64,000 nucleotides of DNA from contig CM020620.1 in the NCBI GenBank assembly GCA_009829735.1, positions 9,316,545 through 9,380,544 of the forward strand, in the 5' to 3' direction. Shown here one piece after another: positions 29,303 to 40,200 of this stretch (position 1 is the stretch's first letter; each line of letters begins with the position of its first letter). The stretch is from Pyropia yezoensis (Eukaryota; Rhodophyta; Bangiophyceae; Bangiales; Bangiaceae). The notes beneath the pieces are model-generated. The model was not told the origin of the DNA and made no database searches. It saw only the letters and a program-made list of their open reading frames with translations. Position numbers and translations under genes: made by a program.

Positions 29303-30135
29303 CCGTTGGGGTTGGTCGTCCGAAGCTCACAACGGCAGCCTCGGCCAAGTGGGCCAGGAGGACGAACCAACCGTGCCGGATACTGCGGCGACCTAAGGGA
29401 GTCCGCCCACCTCGGGTAGGACTCCCCAAGAACGTAAACCCACGTCAGGTCATCGCGGTGCTGACGGGTGAGAACTTCCAGGTGGCTGGACGGGTGCAAC
29501 TTGCCCCCGGCCGCGCCTGTTGTGCCCGTATCGTACTTGATACCGGGTCAGGAGCCTCCTTGATACGCAAGTCGCTATTACCAAAGGAGGTGAAGCTCCA
29601 ACGCTGGAGGTCCAAAGCTGACCATATGATTGACATCAATGGTGGGGTACTTCCCATCGTTGGTGCCGTGACCCTACCAACTAGGTTGGGGACCCATGAG
29701 GTCGACGTGACCTATGGTGTAGTTGAGAATATATCGGTACCCCTGCTTCTGGGTACCCCTTATGTTGTTACACAAGTGCCTTTGATTTGTGGCCCTGAGT
29801 ACTGGGTCAAGTTGATGAATGGGGAGACTATCCCCATCCTTGGTAAGGGAAAGTCTGTGGCTCCTGTGACAGTTTCACAGTCGAAGCCTGTTTGCTCTGT
29901 GAGGGAAGGGTTTACTGCTACCCTGCGTCTAGCCCGTAAAGTCACGTTGCCCCCCAACTCGGTGGCGCACGTTGACGTTGTAACTGATTATACGGGGAAC
30001 GGGTTGGTGCACCCTCACCCCCGTCTTGCTCGCAAGCACCAAGTGCATGTTGCCCTTGGCACGATGGACTCCAAAGCCGGAGTCCCGTGGAGGATACAGG
30101 TGATGAACCTGAGCTCGTCGCCCCAGTACAACAAG
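29299..30135 (+). pseudogene. pol: Element C pol, protease part, ending at a deletion junction
   Basis: The frame reads a basic linker, then a retropepsin-like domain with IVLDTGSGASLIRKSLLP (about 29530-29590) and SVPLLLGTPYV, and the pol linker up to WRIQVMNLSSSPQY at about 30130. Here alignment with element D breaks off. The next recognisable residues belong to the start of RNase H, in another frame. About 380-390 residues containing all RT fingers, palm and thumb motifs, including the YxDD box, are missing. Confidence 0.85.
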
Positions 30136-30139
30136 TCGG

Positions 30140-32194
30140 GTGGAGCAGGAATCCTTTGAGACTCTTCGGGACCTTCTGCTGAAGCCCCCTATCCTGGCTA
30201 TCCCCAGGTTGGGAGGCCACTACATCCTGGATGTGGACGCTAGCTACGACCAACTTGGTTGTGTGTTGCTTCAGCAGCAGCCGGACAAGGAGTACTTGCC
30301 GGTGGGATACTTCAGTAAGGGGCTGAACTCCGCCGAGAAGAACTACGGAGTCACCGAGTTGGAAGGACTCGCAGTGGTGTGGGCGGTGACGTCACTTCGT
30401 CACTACCTAGAGGGTGAGAAGTTCCTCATCCGCTGTGACCACCGCGCGTTGCAGTTCATCTTTAAGACGGACTGTACGAACACTCGTCCCAATCGGTGGA
30501 GGGTGCGACCGGCACCCTTCAACTTTGACATTGAGTACCGACCTGGCAGGCAACATGCCCTTGCCGACGGCCTCTCTCGGGTACCTACCGAGGTGCTGGA
30601 CACTAACCCAGTCGATGAGGACATCCCCATCGTGGGGGTAGTCACGCGCTCGGGTCAGGCGTTGAACCCCGAGGCGCCAGGGAACAAGAAGTACTTGCCC
30701 CTGTCCCTGGACGAGGTGGTGAAGGCCCAGGCCGAGGATCCCTTCTGCAAGTCGCAGAGGGATACACTGGATACAGTGGTGGAGACGCGTTTCTTTCCGG
30801 GAGACGATGGCCTCCTCATGAGGAGGGGGGTATTCCAAGGGGCTGAACAACTTGTCGTCCCCGCATCCCTCAAGGACAGTATCCTTGACAGGGAGCACAA
30901 CGCTCCCACGGGTGGACACCTGGGGTATAGTAAACTGTACCAGACCCTGAGGACCAGGTACTACTGGCCGTCCATGGTGGTGGACATCTACAGTTGGGTG
31001 GCTGCCTGCACAAGTTGTGCACAGAACCGTCTGATGGAACGGCGGCCTACTACGGCTATGCTATTGTTCCCGGCCAAGGAGCCCTTCGCCGCGTTGGCGA
31101 TGGACATCCTTGGGCCACTGCCAGTGACCGAGGAGGGCAACCAGTACCTCCTGGTCATCTGTGACCGCTTCACGAAACTTACGCGAGCGATCCCACTGGC
31201 AGAGATCACGGCCATGTCGGTCGTGTCAGCCTTCCTAGATCACTGGGTTGCCGCGTATGGCATCCCGGATAGTACACTATCGGACAATGGACCGCAATTT
31301 GCGTCTGTACTGTTTCAGGGAGTGCTGGATATGTTGGGGGTTAAGGCAAACTATGCCACCCCCTACCACCCACAAACTAATGGGCAGGTGGAGCGCTTCA
31401 ACAAAACTATTGTTAGGCAGCTGCGCCACTATGTGAGTGAGCACGTGAAGACGTGGGACCAATACATTTCTATTCTTACTACCGCCTACAATTCGCAGGT
31501 TCACTCATCTACCGGGGAAGTACCCCTCGCTTTTGTGACCCCCCGTCGTGTGCGGTCTATTGCCGTGCGGCGGCCGCTCCCAACTGGGGAGGATGGTGGC
31601 AGTACGCCTACTCCTACTGAGAGTAAGGCGGAGTTCGCTGCTAGGCTTGAAAACCTCATCCCTGAAGTCAGGGCTGAGATGGACAAAGCACAAAAGCGCT
31701 ACAAGCGTACCTTTGACAAAAAGGTGCGCAATGCTAAGCACGTCCCCGAGCAGGGTGACTGGGTGCTGGTACACTCGCACACCCCAACTGGGGGTAAGCT
31801 GGTATTCCAGACGAAGGGGCCGTACCAGGTCCTTCGTACTGATGGGCGGCGCTTCACCATCGAAAGTGACGATGGGGTCCGCACAGTGAACGGACAGGAC
31901 GTGGTCAAAGTTGCACCACCGCCTGCAGGCGACCCAGCTTGGGCGCGTGCTTTGGAAGCGTGGCGCCTCCCCTCACTGCCTGCGGCCAAACAGGGCCCGC
32001 AGGAGTACGTGTTCGATAAGTTCATCGACCACGGATGGGATGAAGACACTGACCGCCTCATGTTGAGGGTGCGTTGGTTTGGCTACAAAGCCAAGGACGA
32101 TACGTGGGAGTATGTGGAGGACCTTCCCGCTGAGAAGGTCCGGGCGTACTGTGCCCGGAATGAGATAGACCCTAACAGCCCTCCCTCAACGTGA
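30140..32194 (+). CDS. pol: Element C pol remnant: RNase H, integrase, chromodomain
   Basis: 684 residues. RNase H: DVDASYDQLG (Asp33), TELEGLAVVWA (Glu73), RCDHRALQ (Asp100). Integrase: an HHCC zinc finger (REHNAPTGGHLG ... CTSCAQNR), then the core with AMDILGPLP, LSDNGPQFAS and HPQTNGQVERFN supplying the D, D and E. The C-terminus is a chromodomain (KFIDHGWDEDTD, LRVRWFGYKAKDDTWEYVEDL), marking a chromovirus that targets modified chromatin. The ORF itself is intact, but the missing RT and loss of frame with the protease mean it is a remnant. It ends 112 bp from the convergent antisense ORF. Confidence 0.9.
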   Translation: MEQESFETLRDLLLKPPILAIPRLGGHYILDVDASYDQLGCVLLQQQPDKEYLPVGYFSKGLNSAEKNYGVTELEGLAVVWAVTSLRHYLEGEKFLIRCDHRALQFIFKTDCTNTRPNRWRVRPAPFNFDIEYRPGRQHALADGLSRVPTEVLDTNPVDEDIPIVGVVTRSGQALNPEAPGNKKYLPLSLDEVVKAQAEDPFCKSQRDTLDTVVETRFFPGDDGLLMRRGVFQGAEQLVVPASLKDSILDREHNAPTGGHLGYSKLYQTLRTRYYWPSMVVDIYSWVAACTSCAQNRLMERRPTTAMLLFPAKEPFAALAMDILGPLPVTEEGNQYLLVICDRFTKLTRAIPLAEITAMSVVSAFLDHWVAAYGIPDSTLSDNGPQFASVLFQGVLDMLGVKANYATPYHPQTNGQVERFNKTIVRQLRHYVSEHVKTWDQYISILTTAYNSQVHSSTGEVPLAFVTPRRVRSIAVRRPLPTGEDGGSTPTPTESKAEFAARLENLIPEVRAEMDKAQKRYKRTFDKKVRNAKHVPEQGDWVLVHSHTPTGGKLVFQTKGPYQVLRTDGRRFTIESDDGVRTVNGQDVVKVAPPPAGDPAWARALEAWRLPSLPAAKQGPQEYVFDKFIDHGWDEDTDRLMLRVRWFGYKAKDDTWEYVEDLPAEKVRAYCARNEIDPNSPPST

Positions 32195-32305
32195 GGGAAG
32201 GCCGAGCAACAGTGCCAAGAGAGTGCTTCAAGTCGAAGTGGTACGCAGAGTGGCTTTTAACTACAGCCCTAACCCTCACACTCTCACAACAAAGGCAGCT
32301 GCCAA

Positions 32306-33390
32306 CTAGGCACGAATGCTAGACTCTCCCACTCCACGGCCCTCGCCCTCACGTGGAGGCGAGCGGCGAGACCCACGCCGATAACGGTCTCCACTCGTTG
32401 GAAGGGGCGGCGGCTCCAAGTCGGAACCGTCGCGCCCTTCACGGTCGCGCAAGTGGCGCCGACCGTGGCTACTCTTCTGCCTGGTCTTGCGCGCAAGTTT
32501 GCGACGCAGACGCTGGACAGACTCCGTCTCCGACGGGGTAGAGGACTCCGAAACGGAGTAAGACAACTCGTCTTCCGACACGGAGGGAGAGCGCCGCGAG
32601 TGTCGGCGACGACGGCGAGGAGGCGAGTATGCCCGGCTCGCGCGACGTTTGCCACGCCCAAGTGGGGCTGGCTGGGGCATAATAGCCCCAATGCGAGCCA
32701 ACTCGGCTGTCATAAACTCCGCCACCGACTCGCAACTCGCGGTCGCCACTGCAGTACGAACGCGCTCCTCAAGTTGAGGAGTCTCGGAACTTTGGAGGGT
32801 TGCGGTCGACGCGGCCAACCAGGAAATGGCGCGCACCAACGTAGTGATCATCATCTCTGAGGTTAGAGGCGTGGGCGGTAACACCAACTTGGGGTATACC
32901 GTCAGGAGGGTGGCCCCCAAGTTGGGGGACACCGGGGTGGATGACTCCACGGCCACGCTGATCGGGATGTTCCCGTGAGGCTGGAAAGGAACAGAAGGAA
33001 GCGGAGGGGCACGCCGAGGTGGCGGTACCCGGGTATGACTGCGACCCCGACTTGGGGCCCCCGCAGTAGGTTGAGTCATATGGTCATCATATGAGGGCAC
33101 AGCCATAACTATGGGCTTGTCCGGGGGTGGCGCAGTGTGGCGATCCACCCCCGGGGCATACGGGTAGTCCCCGATGCCCAACCCCTCTCGTAGGACCACA
33201 CGGCCGTCGTGAAGTTCACGAGCGACCCACACGAACTGGCGAAGTGCGCCATCGTCCTTGGGCCCACGAGTGGGGCGGCGCAACTTGTGCTCAATGCTCT
33301 CCCACTCGATGAATTTATGGAGCCGGAGCATCTCCTCAAGTAGAGTGAGTTGTCCTGATGAGCACCCCTCAGCAACTAGCTGAGGGGTGA
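32306..33390 (-). pseudogene. Element C antisense ORF, C-terminal part (split by element D)
   Basis: An antisense open frame of about 360 codons, converging on pol. Recognisable blocks are LTPQLVAEGCSSGQLTLLEE, ESIEHKLRRPTRGPKDDG and, at the C-terminus, a strongly basic Arg/Ser-rich region (SPPRRRRRHSRRSPSVSEDE). It continues in the same frame at 51396 once one copy of the TSD GCTGT is removed. The frame also stays open into the LTR of D up to 33514, which is fortuitous. No known domain was recognised; the SR-like tail hints at RNA or nucleic-acid binding (inference). Confidence 0.75.
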
Positions 33391-33395
33391 GCTGT

Positions 33396-33758
33396 TGTAG
33401 CACAATAGGTATCCGTCGCACGTCCACTCTCAGGGAACACTCACCAAGGGGGATCGGCACCAACGTCACCGGGAGGCCAAGGTTGCTGTCCTTGGAGCGC
33501 AAGCCACGGGACAAAGATGGGAGCCCAAATGGGAGGGGTTTGTTGTTCTACCTTGGCCGGCGGTGGATTCGCCACCGGCCCCCTCGTTATAAACCCTCGG
33601 AGACACTACTAACTACCCTCCACCCCAAGATGCAAGTCCCTCTGGTCATACGTAACTTATAGATACCGTGACCAGTTCGGACTCTCAAATTGAAAGTTAA
33701 GGATTAGAAGTAGCCCCCCTGATATTAGGGTCACAATACGGACAACCATTTTGCTACA
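33396..33758 (-). repeat. 3' LTR of element D (363 bp)
   Basis: Same family as the LTR of B. Preceded in element orientation by a purine tract. TSD GCTGT lies at 33391-33395. Confidence 0.95.
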
Positions 33759-33770
33759 TATCCCCCCCTT
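33759..33770 (-). promoter_or_regulatory. Polypurine tract of element D
   Basis: The minus strand reads AAGGGGGGGATA directly before the 3' LTR, as expected for plus-strand priming. Confidence 0.7.
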
Positions 33771-34343
33771 AGATTCGGCCCGTCCTCGGGTCGAGTTGCA
33801 TTCGGGTTACCGAATGTAAGTGGGTCGCGTGACTGTTTACCCGTCGGGTGGGGCTTTGCGCCCCGTCGCGACAGACACCCCTTTTCGAGGTTGTCCGAGG
33901 GGGGTGCCCCCCTTTGTGTGGTACACACACGATCCGTTTTCCGGACCGTTAATTTCCCGATGCGGGTTTTTGTTCACGACCCCCCTTTCCGAGGGGTGGT
34001 GCAAGCGGATCCGCCACCAGGTGCCTGGTGGTAGGGGGGTCCCTCTCGTGTGGACGATTGAGTGGGGGGCGGGGGCTGCCCGCGTTGCGTGGGGGCGGTT
34101 GGGGGTGACCTCCCTTGCTTACCCCGTGTGTGGGGGTGGCCCCGTCCCGCCCAGGTGCCTGGGTGGGGCGCGTTCGTAGCCCCGTGCGGCGTGGGTCGAC
34201 CCGCGTGTTTGTGGCGCTGCTCGTGGCCGTTTGTGGTCATAAGCGCGGGTGCCCACGCTTCCCTGGCTCGTCCCGGTTATCCCACCGTACCGGGTCGTAG
34301 CCGTCGACGGCTTGTGGGCGCGGGGGACTCTGCACCCGTTAAC
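33771..34343. other. Element D, region between PPT and antisense ORF
   Basis: Non-coding by inspection, GC-rich. It would hold the promoter and 5' leader of the plus-strand antisense ORF if that ORF is expressed. The ORF's frame is open upstream to 34062, but no start is better than ATG 34344. Confidence 0.4.
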
Positions 34344-36791
34344 ATGTCCTATCCCCAGGTGCTTGAAGGGGAGGAAGACCTCCTGATCGGGGAGGAGATG
34401 GAGGACGACGCGCCTGTCGGTCCCGACGCCGCGCGTTACGGGGTGAGCTCGTCTGACGACGACGAGCCTGCGGTGTCCGTCCGTCTGTCGGCCGGAGGAC
34501 TGTCGTCCGTGTGCAGCGGCACGATGGTGCCGTCGGCCGGAGGTCAACCCGGCGGTCAACCGCGCGTGGCGGCTTCTACCCCCTCTCTGCCGGCTGCCCG
34601 GATGGAGCCTGGTGCCGGTGCCGGCTCACCGCAGCTACCTCAAGATGGTCCGCCCTGCGGCGGAGGTGGCGACCCGCAGCCGACTCCGGCTGGTCAAGGT
34701 GGTCCGGGTGTCCGGGCGGTGACTCCTCGAGGTTGTCCCGACGTTGACGCGGGTGGTGGTGGCGGTGCGACACCCGGTGCGGCGGGTCAAGACGGTGCGG
34801 GTGTCCGCACGGCCGGGGCTCCGGCTCCGGAGGCTGTCCAAGTGCCTTCCCCTTCCGAGGCGGGGGCTACGCCGACGGGTGGTGCCGGCGCCGGTACCAT
34901 ACCTGCGGTGCCGCGGGTGTCGAGCGGTCAAGACGCTCCTTCTCCCATGGCGGTTGACACCGGGAGTTACTCCGGGCGGGCGCCCGCCCTTCTTCTTCCT
35001 CCTCGGCCTCGTCCATCTCCGACGTCGGCCCCTCTGCCGGTGGTGCGTCCCCCGGCGCCCCCGATTCTTCCTGGTCCTGCCCGGGTTGCCCCGTTGGGTG
35101 GCGGCGTCGCCGTGGCGGCGGGTCAACCCGCCATGTCAGTGTCCGACTTGGTGGCTCGGGTTCGAGGCCTCACGGTGCAAGAGTCGATGGAGTCCGATGG
35201 GCGTATGCGGGTGGACTTCCACCTGGTGCATCCCCGTGGAGAATCCTCCCGGCGCGTCAAGGTGGACCCGAGCTGGGAGCGGGAGTTGATGCGGCTGGTG
35301 AACCAGCCGAACGCGGTCCGGGTGGAACACCATTGGATCCTGAGTCAGCCGGACGACCGGCATGCGCAGCTCTGGCGCACCCGGGTGGGACGGGGTGAGG
35401 TCTACCTCGACCCCAACTTCGGGGTCTGCGACCTGATTGCCCCCGCGTTGCCGCGGGAGATTGACTACCCGGCTAGTGCTCGGGGGATTGCGGCGGCGGC
35501 GGAGCCGGTTGCGTTTGGGGAGACGGTGGGCAGTACCGGTCGGTATCCCGACTTTGACTACTACCCGGGGGTACCCCCGTATCTGTCGTTGACGGCCCCC
35601 TACCCGCCTATGGCGGGGTTGAAGTCGGCGTCGAGTTGGCGACGTAACCATGGTGTCATGGCGGATGCGTTCCGCACGGATATAACGTGTGCGTTGCAGA
35701 CCGGCAACGGTCGTGCTCCGGTATACACTCCCGTGCGCCCGCCGCTATGGCAGGAGGGGTGGGAAGCCGCCCCTGCTTTCCGGTCTGACACCGGCTCCTG
35801 TCTTCGCTACTTCGGGAGTGTGTTGGCCTCGCGACCGGTCCACCCGTTGCAGGGTACCTTCACCCTTGAGGTTACCCTCGGGCAGGCTTCATCCTTCTTG
35901 CTGTCCGTCCGCCGGCAGGGTCGCCTGTTTCATCTTCCGACGGGTGTCCGTCGGCACATCGCGCAGTTGGGCGTGGATCTGATAGCCGCCAAGACCGGGT
36001 TGGCCCGGGAGTTCGAGGCCCTGCTGGCTGTTCACGATGCCGTGAACTGGGCTGGGGTGTTGGCCCTTCCCCCGTACCGGGACCCGCAGGCTGGGGCTTC
36101 CCCCTTGCCTCGTCACTCGTTGCGTGTCCGGCGTACTCAGCCGGGTGAGCCCAGTTGCCATGGGTGGGCATCCACCGAGGCTGTTGCTGACCTGGGTATT
36201 CCCATGGTTATCCATGACCCTCTTCAGGTCCTTGCTCCGTGGTTCGGTAACCCGATGCCGGCGGCGGTTGGCCGTCGTCCCCGAGAGTGGGGCTCTGTGG
36301 GTGGGGAGCGTGAGGTGTCCCGTCGTCGGGCGGAGTACCGCCGTGGTTACAGTGGAGCCCCTTCGGTAGGGTCCTACCGGGCCTCGTATCAGGTGCCACC
36401 GGCTCCGGTGGTAGCCGTGTCGGCTCCTGTGGCTCCTCTGGCTGCGCCAGTGTCACCTCCCGCCCCTGTCCTACGTGACGGGGGTTCCCGTCTCTGGTAT
36501 GAGGGCGCTGACGCCCTTGTTACCCGCGCATTGCGTGGGGGTCTCTCTGTTAGCTGGGGGGATATCCCCCCAGGTGCTGCACTGGTTGGGTCAGCGCGTT
36601 GCTTCGGTGGCGTGCTGGACCGCCTCCAGAAAGCTCTGGAGGACGTGGAGGCTGGCCGCAGCACCCTCGTCCAGCTATGCACCGAGGTAACTCGGGTGGT
36701 CGACCGTCGTGACGTTGCCGACCGGTGGAGCACGGAGGTCTACGCGCTTACGCGTGAGTGGCCTCCCTCGGGCAGTGGGTCTACCCACTGA
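34344..36791 (+). CDS. Element D antisense ORF (815 aa), function unknown
   Basis: Runs opposite to gag-pol, between pol and the 3' LTR, uninterrupted from ATG 34344 to TGA 36791. Residues 1-60 are acidic (EGEEDLLIGEEMEDDAPV), 60-260 are low-complexity Gly/Pro/Ala. From about 265 to 640 it has the composition of a folded protein: RVDFHLVHPRGESSRRVKVD, DPNFGVCDLIAPALPREIDY, YPDFDYYPGVPPYLSLTAPY, GTFTLEVTLGQASSFLLSVR, LAREFEALLAVHDAVNWAGV. The C-terminus has a helix DRLQKALEDVEAGRSTLVQL. No known family was recognised and no clear similarity to the antisense ORF of element C was found. A recent 2.4-kb open frame argues for selection. Roles as an accessory, silencing-suppressor or regulatory factor are only possibilities. 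Confidence 0.75.
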   Translation: MSYPQVLEGEEDLLIGEEMEDDAPVGPDAARYGVSSSDDDEPAVSVRLSAGGLSSVCSGTMVPSAGGQPGGQPRVAASTPSLPAARMEPGAGAGSPQLPQDGPPCGGGGDPQPTPAGQGGPGVRAVTPRGCPDVDAGGGGGATPGAAGQDGAGVRTAGAPAPEAVQVPSPSEAGATPTGGAGAGTIPAVPRVSSGQDAPSPMAVDTGSYSGRAPALLLPPRPRPSPTSAPLPVVRPPAPPILPGPARVAPLGGGVAVAAGQPAMSVSDLVARVRGLTVQESMESDGRMRVDFHLVHPRGESSRRVKVDPSWERELMRLVNQPNAVRVEHHWILSQPDDRHAQLWRTRVGRGEVYLDPNFGVCDLIAPALPREIDYPASARGIAAAAEPVAFGETVGSTGRYPDFDYYPGVPPYLSLTAPYPPMAGLKSASSWRRNHGVMADAFRTDITCALQTGNGRAPVYTPVRPPLWQEGWEAAPAFRSDTGSCLRYFGSVLASRPVHPLQGTFTLEVTLGQASSFLLSVRRQGRLFHLPTGVRRHIAQLGVDLIAAKTGLAREFEALLAVHDAVNWAGVLALPPYRDPQAGASPLPRHSLRVRRTQPGEPSCHGWASTEAVADLGIPMVIHDPLQVLAPWFGNPMPAAVGRRPREWGSVGGEREVSRRRAEYRRGYSGAPSVGSYRASYQVPPAPVVAVSAPVAPLAAPVSPPAPVLRDGGSRLWYEGADALVTRALRGGLSVSWGDIPPGAALVGSARCFGGVLDRLQKALEDVEAGRSTLVQLCTEVTRVVDRRDVADRWSTEVYALTREWPPSGSGSTH

Positions 36792-37245
36792 GGAGTGCTA
36801 TTGTTTGTGCGGGAGAGGGCCCCGGCAACCCTTATGGTAGCCGGGTAGTAGTGAGTATAAACTCATCCCCTTTGGGGGCATTGCTTGCCTCTGTTTGCTG
36901 CCCTGGGGAGTACCCCTTCTGGCTCAGTGGTGCCTTGCCTCCCGTCCAACTTCTTCCGGTAGGTTCATGCTTGGGGAGGTCATCCTCCCTCACTTGGTGT
37001 CTTGGCTTGGGGAGGTCATCCTCCCGTGTAAGCTCCCTAGTTACTTCGATATTATCGGAGTTAGCCTTTACCTTTAAGTTAACTTATTAAGGTTCAGGTT
37101 TTACTTAGTTACCTAAGCTTAGCTCTACTTAGTTACCTAAGCTTGGTTCGACTTAGAAACCTAAGTCTGCCGTAACCATGTCACACCCTACTTAGTAGGT
37201 ATGAGCCTCACCCCCCAACAGCCGAAGTCGGTGTCGGTTGGGTTG
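36792..37245. repeat. AT-rich spacer with three 24-bp repeats between convergent antisense ORF and pol
   Basis: 454 bp, the AT-richest part of D. ACTTAGTTACCTAAGCTT-type units start at 37103, 37127 and 37151 (24-bp period), each with a CTTAG/CTAAG hairpin. AAGTTAACTT is a palindrome at about 37076. It is likely where both convergent transcripts end. Confidence 0.7.
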
Positions 37246-40200
37246 TTACAGTAGGCGTCGTCGCCTCATGTACGGCATGAGGAGTTGGCGGGGTATATTT
37301 GCCGTCTGTTCCCAGGTGGGTGAGTCGTATCCGACCCACATAACCTTGACGTACCAGGGTCCTGGTAGGTCCGGGTCGGTGTGTCCGACCACGCTCTCTA
37401 CTTGGTATGGAATCCCATCCGGTCCCACCGGGTCATCTGACCGGTGGGTTGTAAGAGCTTCATGTAGCAACCCAGCCGGTACCGGCTGAGGCTGTTCCGG
37501 CATCGGAGCAGGTGTGACATCATTCATGCTGATGCGTTGAATCTCCGTATCGGAGTGTAAGATAACAGAGTGGTCATCTCTGTGGAGGATCTGGTACGGT
37601 CCCTTGACCGGTTGCATAAGCTTGTTCCCTCGGAACTTCTGGTGTCTGATATAGACCCAGTCACCTGTTACCAGGGTTGCGTTGCGCACCCGTAGTCGGG
37701 CGTCGAAGTTCTTCTTATATCGAAGTTGTGTTCTGTCAAGGGCACCCTTGAGCTTAGGAATCATCCACGATAGCTTGGCCAACCAAGCTAGGTGGATGCG
37801 TTCGGCGGGTCGGCCCTTCGGTGTATCATACCGAGTGCACCTGCCGGGTGGCAGCGTCAAGTCACCGACGCCTAGTGGCATAACCCACTCCAGCGGAGCA
37901 ATGTTTGTGCTCCGATGTGGCCTGGCATTGTATGCCAGGGTGAGTACGGACAGAAGCCTGTCCCAAGTGTTCGTGTGCTCGGCCACGTAGCACTGTAGCA
38001 TCTTTACGATGGTGCGGTTGAACCGCTCCACCTGCCCGTTGGACTGCGGGTGGTAGTCGGATGCCCGACGTGGTTCGATACCGAACATGCCCAGGACCTT
38101 AGTGCAGAATGCCGACGTAAGGTTTGTTCCGTTATCGGAGAGGAGTTGCTTCATGACTCCGTATGCACTGATCCAGTGGTCAACCACTGCGTTCATGATC
38201 GTGTATGCCGTATCATTCGGGATGGCTGCCGCTCTTGACAGCTTAGTGAAGCGGTCAGACATGACCAGGATGTACCTGTTCCCTTCTTCCGTTATCGGAA
38301 GTGGCCCGAGTATGTCGATAGCGACTTGCTCGTTGGGCCCATCAGGTGGGAATAGCTTCATGGCAGACGCCCGCCTATGTAGACTCATGCGGTTACGTGC
38401 ACAGGGGTGGCATCCCCTTACGTGGTCGACCACGTCGACGGCCATTGCTGGCCAGTAGAAGAACCTTCGCATTGCTGCGAACATACGTGAACCCCCCGGG
38501 TGTCCGGCTGTAGGGTTCTCATGTTCTCGTTTCATGACGTCTTGCCGTAAGGACACGGGAACCACGACTTGATGTCGTCCATCGGCGGGTGCCCGCCGGT
38601 ATATGAGTCCGTCTTCGTTCTCGGAGAAGATGCCGGCCGTACCGGCCAGGAGGTTAGCACGATGACGTCTACAGTCATCGTCGTTGGCCTGTGCCTCGCG
38701 GAAGTCCGCGAGGGTCAATGGGCACGCAAGGTGTGCCATGGTATGGTCAGCCATACCCTGGGTAGCATTACCCACCATGCACACCGGTACTACCGGGATG
38801 TCCTCATCCACCGGGCGGGTATCCCCGCTCGGGGTGTCGAGTCGAGACAACGCGTCTCCGAGGTGGTGGGTTGACCCAGCCTTATACACCATTCGGTAGT
38901 CGTGCTCGGCCATCTTCAGCCTCCATCGGGCTAGCCTCCCATGGCTATCGGAATCCTTGTCACCAAGGTTGAGGAGCCATCGTAGGGGTTCGTGGTCGGA
39001 CCTCACGATGAACCTGGAGCCCTCCAGGTATGGACGGAGCAGTTGCACTGCCCATATAACTCCGAGGCATTCACGCTCGGTGGCACTATAGTTCCGCTCA
39101 GCCGGGTTGAGTGTCCGGCTGAAGTACCCTACCGGACGTAGGTCCGGGATAACGTTGTCGGTACCTATCAACGTCTCTCCCTGTAACAGGGTGCATCCCA
39201 CTTGTGTATCACACGCATCGACATCGATGACGAAGGTACCCCGTCTATGCGGTAACGCAAGGACGGGTGGGGCTAGTAGGGCTCGCTTCAGCGACTCGAA
39301 TGCCTCCTCTTCGCTAGGCGAAGGGGGTTGGAGTACCTTGGGTAAGGTACTGCTCGTAAGAACCGTTAACGGTTTAGCTATCCGAGCGAAGTCCTTGACG
39401 AACCGTCGGTATACATTGCACATTCCCAGGAAGCTCTTGAGCTGCGTCTGGGTGTTAGGGAACCGGGCATCCCGGAGTGCCCGGGTATTGGCTTCGAGTA
39501 CCCCTAGTTTACCAGGGGTTATCTGGTGGCCCAGATACTCGACCGTCTGTTGGAAGAAGGCGCACTTCTTCAGACGCAGGGTTACCCCGGCGTTCCTCAA
39601 GAGGGTGAGTACCTCGTCAACATGTTGTACATGGTCATCCATGTTACGCGAGAAGACGATGACGTCATCGAGGTACACTAGGCAGTTACGCCACTTCACC
39701 CCCGACAGTATGATGTCGATAGCCCGCTGGAATGTAGCGGGGGCGTTGGACAATCCGAAGGGCATCCTTAGGAACTCGTACACTCCACTGTGACAGACGA
39801 ATGCCGTCTTGGGGATATCCTCGTCCGCCACCGGGATCTGCCAGTATCCGGCATTGCAGTCGATGGTGGTAAACACCGTAGCCTCCCCCAGGGAGTCGAT
39901 GCATTCATCCATCCTTGGTAAAGGGTATGAGTCCTTCTTGGTAACCAAGTTGAGGCGTCGATAATCGATGCAAAACCGAGGGGTTTGATCCTTCTTCGGC
40001 ACAATAACGACTGGGGCACCCCATTCCGACATCGAAGGTCGGATCACCTTAGCTTCACTCATCCTCTTCACTTCTCCATCAACGATCTCTCGTTGCATAG
40101 GTCCCGCTCGGTGCGGTTGTGAGCGGGCGGGTCGTGCGCCTGGTACCAGGTCTATACGATGTTGGGTTGCCCCAATGGTCCCCAAGGCCCCGCCTGTCCA

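Noticed and set aside
33391..33514. N-terminal 38 residues of the minus frame 33514-32306
   Set aside because: Encoded by the LTR of element D; the real upstream part of this ORF is at 52425-51396.
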